From: Bromus sterilis | Lineage: Eukaryota > Streptophyta > Magnoliopsida > Poales > Poaceae | Direction: 5' to 3' | DNA length: 64,000 nucleotides | NCBI GenBank assembly: GCA_950022295.1 | Contig: OX465595.1 | Coordinates: 279,321,770 to 279,385,769 of the forward strand | Shown: positions 56,146-64,000 of the stretch, piece after piece | How positions within the stretch are numbered: position 1 is the stretch's first letter | Layout of the letters: every line of letters begins with the position of its first letter | The notes under the pieces: generated by a model | The model's database searches: none | Seen by the model: only the letters and a program-made list of their open reading frames with translations | Told to the model about the DNA's origin: nothing | Translations under genes and position numbers: made by a program

Positions 56146-58675
56146 CTGTCTTCTCCAAGATGGATTTGCGATTAGGTTATCATCAAATCAAAATCCGAAA
56201 CGAGGACATTCCCAAAACGGCATTCACTACTCGTTATGGTCTTTACGAGTACATCGTCATGTCCTTTGGTTTAACCAATGCCCCCGCCACTTTCTCGCGC
56301 ATGATGAATTCGATCTTCAAGGAGTACCTAGATAAATTTGTTGTAGTTTATCTTGATAAATTCTCATCTACTCGAAGAACGAAGAAGAACATGCAAAACA
56401 CCTAAGGCTGGTATTGATGAAACTTAGAGAGCATCGCCTGTATGCTAAATTCCCCAAGTGTGAATTTTGGCTACCAGAAGTGACCTACTTAGGCCACGTG
56501 ATTTATGCAAAAGGCATTGCTGTGAATCCCGAGAGAGTTCAGGCCGTCCTTGACTGGACTCCACCTGAATCGGTTAAGCAAGTTAGGAGTTTTCTTGGCC
56601 TAGCCAGCTATTGTCGTCGCTTCGTCGAAACTTTTCTAAAGTTGCAAAACCTCTAACTGGACTCCTCAAGAAAGATAAGAAATTCCTATGGAATCCCAAG
56701 TGCGAGGAAAGCTTTCAAGAGCTAAAAAGAAGATTGACTTCTGCACCCGTACTTGCGCCTCCAGACACCAAAAATAATTTCGAGATCTTTTGTGACGCCT
56801 CACGGCAATGCTTAGGATGCATACTTATGCAAGATAGACATGTGGTAGCTTATGCTTCACGCCAGTTGCGTCCACATGAAGAGAACTATCCTACCCATGA
56901 CCTTGAACTCGCTGCCGTAGTTCATGCCCTGACCAGTTGGCGACATTACCTCCTTGGTAATCGTTGCGAGATCTATTCCGACCACCAAAGCCTCAAATAC
57001 ATTTTCACCCAGACAGATCGTAATCTTAGGCAAAGACGCTGGATTGAGTTGATAAAAGATTACGACGTAAGAATTTCTTACACCCCAGGAAAAGCCAATG
57101 TCATGGCTGATGCACTAAGTCATAAGTCGTATTGTAACAACCTCATGTTACAACAGTATCAACCACTTCTTCATGAGGAATTTCGCAAGATCAATCTTGA
57201 GATTGTTCCTCATGGTTATCTTTCTACCTTGGTGGCGAAACCAACTCTTGAGGATCAAATCATAGTTTCCCAAAGGCGTGCACGAGGTGTTCGCCGGATT
57301 AAGGAGAACATTGCTAGCGGAGTTGCTAGATGTTTCTAGACAGATAGTAAAGGAACGGTATTCTTTGGAAATCGTTTGGTAGTACCTACGAATAGGGAAC
57401 TAAGGCAACTCATCCTCAAGGAAGCCCATGAAACACCCCTCTCGATTCATCCCGGTAGCACAAAAATGTACCGAGATCTACGCCAGAGATTTTGGTGGAC
57501 TAGGATGAAGAGAGACATTGCTCGATTTGTTGCCGAATGTGATGTTTGTCGTCGCATTAAGGCAGAACACCAAAGACCTGCTGGTACAGTTCAACCTTTG
57601 CCTATTCCAGAGTGGAAATGGGACAAAGTCGGTATGGACTTCATCACCGGCTTTCCAAAAACCCATAAGGAAATGATGCCATCTTCATTGTCATAGATAA
57701 GCTTTCCAAAGTTGCTCACTTCCTTCCCGTTCTCGAGTCTATAACTGCTAGCCAGTTAGCGGACTTGTACGTCTCTAGAATTGTGTCCCATCACGAGGTT
57801 CCTTTGGAAATCAATTCTGATCGTGGTAGCCTTTTCACCTATAGATTTTGGGGAAGCTTTCAGAATGCTATGTGAACTCATCTCTCCTTTAGTACAGCTT
57901 TCCATCCTCAGTCTAGCAGTCAAGTCGAAAGGGTTAACCAAATTCTTGAAGACATGCTCAGAGCTTGTGTTATCTCATTCGGAAAGAATTGGGAGAAGTC
58001 TCTTCCATTCGCCGAATTTTCTTATAACAATAGTTTCCAATCTAGTCTGAACATGGCTCCTTTTGAACTCCTATATGGACGACGATGTCGAACACCCCTA
58101 AGCTGGTCACCCCTATATGATCAAGGAAGTAGAAGAGCAAGTTCGCATTGTTCGTGATCAGTTGAAAGCAGCCCAGTCTCGTCAGAAAAGCTAATATGAT
58201 CGTCATCATAGGCAAGAGAGCAACAATCTGGATGAGAAGGCTTACCTTCGGGTTACTCCTCTGAAGGGAACCCAACGTTTCGGTATCAAAGGCAAGTTGG
58301 CCCCACATTACATCGGACCTTTCCGCATTCTTGCTAAATGTGGAGAAGTTGCCTACCAACTTGAACTACCCCCGCACCTTTCCCGAGTACATGATGTATT
58401 CCATCTGTCACAACTCAGGCGTTGCTTCAAGGACCCCATCCGCGAAGTCGACCATGAAACGCTTGATCTCCAAGATGACCTTTTTATCGAGAGTACCCCG
58501 TTCGTATTCTTGATTCCGCAGAACGTGTCACTCGTCGTCAGAAGATTAAGTTTCTGAAAGTGCAATGGTCACACAACTCTGAGAGAGAAGCCACGTTGGA
58601 AAGAGAAGACCGTCTCCGTGCCGAGTACCCCTCCTTCCTCCCGCAGACTTCTGAATCTCGGGACGAGATTCTGTT
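56146..58675 (+). pseudogene. Decayed pol of element O: RT, RNase H, integrase, chromodomain-like tail
   Basis: It is readable only in pieces. A second indel near 56357 destroys the RT active site (YLDD becomes YLDK and the frame shifts). Further breaks: a deletion near 56630, a TAG at about 57338, an indel near 57667, stops near 57694 and 57873, a deletion of about 30 bp near 58108, a TAA near 58193 and an indel near 58482. RNase H, integrase (CDVCRRIKAEHQ, DFITGFPK, VERVNQ) and the tail remain recognisable. It is clearly inactive. Confidence 0.9.
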
Positions 58676-58689
58676 GAGTGGGGGCGAGT
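58676..58689 (+). promoter_or_regulatory. Polypurine tract of element O
   Basis: GAGTGGGGGCGAGT directly before the 3' LTR. Confidence 0.9.
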
Positions 58690-61600
58690 TGTCAGAACCC
58701 TCTGTTAGGTAATGTGCTAGGATCAAAGTCACCTTGCATTCATCAAAGAAATCAAATGGAATTCAAATTCAAACTCAAATGGGAGAAGGAACACCCCCCA
58801 GATGAATTAATTCAAAAGGCCAGAAATAAATCTTCTCCAAAAATTCATGTTTGATTTTTGAAAAGTCTTATAAATGAGTGTGATCACATATCAAGTGATG
58901 TGGGACCCACCCCATGCTCATGGATTTTTCAAATATTCAAACAGGACCTTGGAATTAATCAAAAACCCTATTTGATTTAAAATTCAAATGTTTTGAATTT
59001 TAAAAAGTTCCAAACTTGACAAGTGGCTAGCCTAATATTTTATGAGGCCATGTAAAAAGTTTTAGCATTTAATAAAATGCCTAGCTATTTATTTAGCACA
59101 TCAAAACAAAATTACAGAAAAGAAAACAGAAAGAAATAAAGAAAAGAGGCTCATCTGTGAAGGGCCCAACTTATCGCCCCCGGCCCAAGCCCACCTGGAG
59201 AGCTTGTCATCTTCCCCAGGCAAGCGAGCATGCTGCTGCGTGCCGGCCATGCCGAGGCCGCCCACGCCACCGCGACGCCCTGGCCACGCAGCTGCTTCCC
59301 CGCCATCTTCTACGTGTCCTGGAGACACCCAAAAGCCTCCCCGATCCATTCCCCCTCCTCCCAGTGCCTATCCATCCCTCTCCTTCCCTCCCGTGAACAT
59401 CCCCGAGAGCAGCCGCAGGCCATGGCGATGGAAACTCGCAGCCCGAGCGAGCTAGGCCCCCGGAGCGTGTCCATCCTCTTCGCCGCCCTCAACTTCGTAT
59501 TTGTGCAAGAAATCAAGATCCCGGAGCCCTCCTAGTCGTCGGAATCGTCACCGAGATCTCGCCGGATTCGCCGCTCGTCGCCGTTCAATACTCCGTCGAC
59601 GTTCCCTCCCCGACTCCGTCGACTACCTCGTCGTGTTCCCTGTAGCCTGGTGAGCGTTTCCCCCAAGCTCACAGCGCCCCTCCCTCCTTCTAGCCCGATT
59701 CGCCATGGGAGCCGTGGCTCCTCGTCGCCGGTGTGCTTGTCAGCGAGCACCCGTGAAGCAAACAAACTCGAGAACCTGTTCGTCATCTTCACTGTGACCT
59801 CACGCGTCGAATGAGCTAGCGCCTGCTTGTTTTGGTGCACTGTGACGACGTTTGTCTCTTCGCCGGGCTTCTGTTGCCGCCGGCGAGGTCGCCGTCGTCG
59901 CTATGGTCCTCACCTTGGACGCCCGCGTGCACCAGGCGACGTGCGAGAGCATGAGCTACGTCCCTGTGGTCTCAGCGCATCGAATGGTGGCCAGGAGAGG
60001 AAGAGAGCAGAGCGCCGCCGCGGATTTGGTCGCCGGTGACTAGCCGCCGGCGAGATGACGTGGATGTCATTAGTTTAAGTGCTAATCCCCCCCTCAGAGA
60101 CACTTACACGTGGGCCCTAGCCCCTAATTAACCCACTATTAATTAAAACAAATCGGGAGTTAACACTGAGAGGCTGACAGCCCTGTCCCACAGGTCAGTT
60201 TGACCAGAGTCAAACCCCTGACACCAGCATGACATCACAGTGATGCAGTAAATGCTTTTCTAATTAAAACAATTCAGAAATTGGCAGAAATTATTGCAAA
60301 CTTTGAAAATTCATATTAACTCCAAATTGAACATATAATATATGAAAAATGATCAGGAGAAAATAATCTATCCAAATATACAACTTTCAACTATGATTGA
60401 GTTGAATTTAAAATGGGACCAGTAGCATTTGCTATTTGGTTTAATTGGAATTTAATCAAATTAAATTCAAATGCTTTTGCAATTTGAACCTTAGCAACAT
60501 GCCACATTTCACTTGAACATCACAGGCATATCATACACATATCAAGATGAGTTACATTGATCAAACAATAGCATTTGCAACTTGGCTAAATTAAATTCAA
60601 ATTGGAGTTTGAATTTGCAATTCATTTGCAATATACTCCATTTAAATGGAATTGCCTCACACATGAGAAGCATGCAAACCAAGTTTCAACCTTCAACCAT
60701 GTGCTTGTGCATTGTATTTACTTTGCTACCTTGTTTGTTGTTTGTCGAGTAGAAGTTGAACCGGAACAGGAGGCTGCCCCCTTCGTTGAAGATCCCGAGA
60801 CTGAACCTCGTCAGCAAGGCAAGCAAACCCCCATTGATCATGTCGATAAAATCTCACTTCCCTCTCATGTCTCGCTTATGCATTGTATAGGATGATTACC
60901 ATGCTACGTTTCTACCGCATAGATGAACCCATTCCTTTGCATGACCTATCATTTGTCACAGTAGTAAGCAAACCACAATCCTAGCAAATGTAGGAGTTGG
61001 TTGATATCATGTGGCCCCTGCATTTGTTACTGCTTATTGCATGCTTAGAGTGTTACAATGTTGATACTGTTATGTGAGTCGGGATGGTAGTGATCATGTT
61101 GATGATGGTGGAAATGTGTTGGTGAATCTACCCTAATACAAGGTGAACGATGAGAGGTTGTGTAGGAGTACACAGTGGGTTGTCTCGTTGAATACCGCCC
61201 TAAGTCCGAGTTCTTGTGTGGTGATCCAAGATGAAGAGTACAACCACACATTGGGCTCACTGACCCCTCTCAATCTGCTAACTCATCCCTTTCTATGTCC
61301 AGATGTCGCAGTAGTTCGGAGTTCTGGTAGGTTTGTGGCCTGGCTGCTAAGTGAGAGAACGGTTCAACCGAGACCGGCTTATGCACCACGCACACATCAT
61401 CTGGGTCCACTTCAGTAAACCGGCCGGGTTCACGATAGTGGTAGCCAACCCAGGTAGGCGGCTTTCTTGGACTAGATCGGCTATGAGGTAACAGTTGTGG
61501 TGAGCATCCTCGCCGACACTTCTTGAACGGTGTCGAGTACAAAGGCGGTAACTAATGGTCATGTGTGTGTAGTGGTACACCCCTGCAGGGTTAACAAAAC

Positions 61601-62273
61601 TATTCGAATAGCCGCGTCCATGTTAAGGGACTGCTTGGAAAGCTTAGCTTGATTATTAGACAACTTGAACTGGATACTTATAAAACTTGCCAAGATAAGC
61701 GTGAGTGCTATGGCGTGCTTTCTCGTGGGGAAGTCGAGGAAGGCACCATAGTGGTGTAATTGGTTGGAGACATGTAGTGGACTCGTGTACGATTCTTACC
61801 TCAAAGTCTGGTACTCGTAGTTCAGGACTAGCCAAGTCAAAGCTGGCACTTCTGCTTTTGAACCCCACCCCCCTTTACCTTGATACATGTGCATGAGTAG
61901 TATAGCTCCTACGTAAGTCTTGCTGAGTACGACTTTGTACTCGCGTTTGCTTATTCTATGTTTTAGATGAACCCACTGACCCCGAAGGTGGATTCTTCCT
62001 CGAGCTCGACGACTGAAGACCAAGCTAGTGTAGTCCCAGTCAGCAGACTGGTTCCCTCGTGGAGGGTTGTGTTTAAATAAGGCTTCTTAAGCCATTTGTT
62101 AAGTTTTTCTATACTCGGACCTACTCTGCTTCCGTTGAATGTTGTAATGTTGGATCACATACTTGTGATCTCTGTGTGCACTCTGTGTGAGTTATCAATA
62201 AAATGTATACTTTGTAGAGAATTGCAATGATACCTGTTGTTCATACAAGGCATGTGTGCTGCGTGTATGTTTA
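58690..62273 (+). repeat. 3' LTR of element O, lacking its last 471 bp
   Basis: It is collinear with 36157-39735 and then stops at GTGTATGTTTA. The equivalent of 39736-40206 is absent, so the expected CCCGACA end is missing. It carries the acidic ORF (60752-60895), the 91-codon ORF (61143-61418) and a polyadenylation signal (62197-62202). TTAAA follows directly. Confidence 0.9.
61143..61418 (+). CDS. LTR-borne sense ORF, 91 codons, element O 3' LTR
   Basis: This is the copy of 38604-38879 in the other LTR, still open over its full length. No function is recognised. Confidence 0.28.
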   Translation: MNDERLCRSTQWVVSLNTALSPSSCVVIQDEEYNHTLGSLTPLNLLTHPFLCPDVAVVRSSGRFVAWLLSERTVQPRPAYAPRTHHLGPLQ

Positions 62274-64000
62274 TTAAATGAATTTATAACAGTCTCAAAC
62301 TTTTTGTGGCATCACTATGTGGTGTTGCACTAATATAGGAGCAAGTCTCTTGTTTGACAAAAATAATTTGAGGCACAAAAAAATATAAAACAGATGAGAA
62401 AAGTGAAAGCAAAATAAATAAGAAGAAAACTCCTAACCCTCGCCTAGGGCAGGGCCCACGCCGGCCCAGTCCAACCCCCCCACACCTTCTTCTTCTCCTA
62501 TTCACAGGGGGCATCGTGGCGGCCATCCCACGGCCATGGCCGCTGTCGACCATCCGCCGGCTCCCTCTGGAGCATAAGAAGCCCCCTGCGCCCCCTTGGA
62601 GAACCCTAGCCGCCCCCTTTTCCAATCCCCTTCCACCCCTCGCGGTCTGCCCCCTTCCCGCGCCAAAGCCACCATGTCTGCCGCCGCGCCGGAGCCTCCT
62701 GCATGGCCACCGGCCTCCTCCTCGGCCAGGAGCAAGTCCGGGAGGGCCTTCTTGCTCCTCCACTTCGCCCCCTCCCTCAAAGCTCAAGCCGAAGAGCCCC
62801 ACCTCGCCTGAATCGCGATGGACATCCCGCCACGGCCGCCCGCTTCACCGCGCGAATTCGTGCCCCCCCCGGCCATCCTCGAGCGTCGACGAGCTCGCCA
62901 CCGTCCACCCCGAAGTGAGCAGCCCCATTCCCCCTATTTCCCCTCACCGCTTGCCCCATAGCACCCTCCCCGATGCCGCCGTCCACCATGGCCGGTCCGA
63001 GCCGTGGTCGCGCCTGACCTTGTGCTCGGCCGCGCCTTGCGCAACCTTGGCGCGCGGCTGCGCCCCTCCGGGAACCTGCCCGGCTGCCCTGTCGTCACGC
63101 CTTACCCCTCGCCTCGCCGGAGAGCCTCGCCGTTGTGCCTTTCTCGCCGGCGGGACGGCTGAGTCAGCCGTGGGATACCCCCCCATCTAAGTTAATCTCT
63201 TATTAACTACCCCCTGATAAAAACTGTTAAATAAAACTAAGAGGTTACCCTCCCTCTCAATGACAGGTGGACCCAACTTTTTGTTAGATATTTAAATAGA
63301 TGATTAGAACATGTGTCTATGGCAGGTGGGCCCTATCCCTTTATTTAACCAGAGGTTAAAACTAAATGGAATAACACCCTGTGACAATGACATGTGGGAC
63401 CCACTAGTCAGGTTTGACCAGTCAAACATCTCTTTGTATGACCGGTGGGTCCCCTCCGTCAGTACACTGTTTTGGATAATCTTATGGATAATGTTGATTT
63501 TAATAATAAAAGAAATTCCAGAAATATTTATAAAATAATTAAATATTAGAAATTCAATATCTTTTAAACCCTAGCTCTAATAGAAAAACTTTATACATGA
63601 AAGTTGCTCAGAAAAATGCCACGAATAAAAATACACTACCAGCATACCAACCGCACCCCTCTAACATACCGAACCCGAGACTTTCCCTCTCCGGATCGTC
63701 TGTCCGATGATTTGTCCGGTACTGTTAAAGTATCCAGATGAATTTATTCTGAACATAAAAGTTGTTCGAAATGCATCAACGATCATCGATACACTATCCG
63801 CATGTCTGTTAGATGTCTCTAACACTACAGACATGGAACCTTCCCCCTCCGGGCCGTCTGTCGGTAATCACCTGGAGCCGGTAATTCATCCCCGGATGAA
63901 TTCCCGCTCCGAGCAATACACCTTGCACTGCGTTAGAACACCGTTAACTTTGCGTTTGCCATGTATTGTATTTGTATTGCAATTATTGTTGTGTATTTAT
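62274..64000 (+). mobile_element. Continuation of a gypsy LTR (inferred to join 22646-22942)
   Basis: It is AT-rich to about 62420, GC-rich leader-like to about 63190, then AT-rich with motifs typical of gypsy LTRs ('gacaggtgg', 'gacatgtgggaccc'). There is no gag or pol and no terminus before the window end. Position and layout fit the rest of the LTR begun at 22646. Long ORFs in 62500-63190 are open on both strands and reflect composition. Confidence 0.5.
63655..63905 (+). repeat. Degenerate direct repeat within the LTR
   Basis: Two units of roughly 140 bp (about 63656-63745 and 63815-63900) share 'ctaacatac', 'ttccc(c/t)ctccgg.(t/c)cgtctgtc' and 'gatgaa'. It is an internal duplication of LTR sequence. 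Confidence 0.4.

Larger units (their letters stand above)
36157..62273 (+). mobile_element. Chromovirus element O (Ty3/gypsy), plus strand, host of element I
   Basis: 5' LTR 36157-40206, leader, accessory ORF (40626-41039 continued 53563-53961), gag-protease-pol (54262-58675), PPT, truncated 3' LTR 58690-62273. Without the nested element I (41040-53557) it is about 13.6 kb. Its PBS is decayed (TTTTTATCAGAGC-like), and pol has several frameshifts. Hand comparison of the first 150 bp of its LTRs gives about 4 differences. Confidence 0.9.

Noticed and set aside
62284..63190. ORFs of 172 and 224 codons on opposite strands
   Set aside because: Same situation in the GC-rich part of the last LTR; Pro/Ser/Arg-rich translations without a motif.

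Overview
The window is a block of nested transposable elements from a large grass genome. The element types point to Triticeae (wheat, Aegilops, barley or rye). This rests on Ty3/gypsy chromoviruses with LTRs of about 4 kb, Athila-type elements whose LTRs start TGATACGTCC, PBS and PPT motifs typical of those groups, and a gene-carrying Helitron. I see no intact host gene, tRNA, rRNA or CRISPR array. The only host-derived coding sequence is captured exon fragments inside the Helitron.

Layout. (1) 1-281 is the end of an LTR cut by the window edge. (2) 282-7720 is the internal part of a non-autonomous Athila-like element on the minus strand: a frameshifted gag-protease and a long non-coding 3' part. 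It is interrupted by a solo LTR at 1237-4524 (TSD TAAAC). Its 5' LTR is 7721-8819 plus 20567-21135. (3) That LTR is split by a minus-strand chromovirus, element M (8820-20566). M has two LTRs of about 4.05 kb, a tRNA-iMet-type PBS, a deleted gag, a nearly open RT-RNaseH-integrase, and an abnormal 94-nt extension outside its 5' LTR. (4) 21136-22645 is the 3' end of a plus-strand Athila-like element. (5) 22646-22942 starts another gypsy LTR, which I infer resumes at 62274-64000. (6) 22943-36150 is a composite non-autonomous Helitron on the minus strand. It has a 3' hairpin plus CTAG, three 5'-terminus-like sequences, a 784-bp duplicated promoter-like 5' end, and captured exons, including a fragment recognisable as the DNA primase small subunit. 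(7) 36157-62273 is a plus-strand chromovirus, element O, with a truncated 3' LTR. A second plus-strand chromovirus, element I (41040-53557, TSD AGATC), lies inside an accessory ORF upstream of the gag of O.

How the parts relate. Elements M, O and I are three related chromovirus lineages sharing PBS, PPT, polyprotein order (gag, zinc knuckle, aspartic protease, RT, RNase H, integrase, chromodomain-like tail) and much of the 3' half of the LTR, while the 5' parts of their LTRs have diverged. O carries an upstream accessory ORF that I lacks. All polyproteins are broken, so none of these copies looks autonomous. The most unusual points are the mis-primed-looking 5' extension of M with an 11-bp flanking duplication, the multi-5'-end Helitron with its phase-consistent primase exons, the accessory ORF of O, and sense ORFs that stay open inside the LTRs of M and O.
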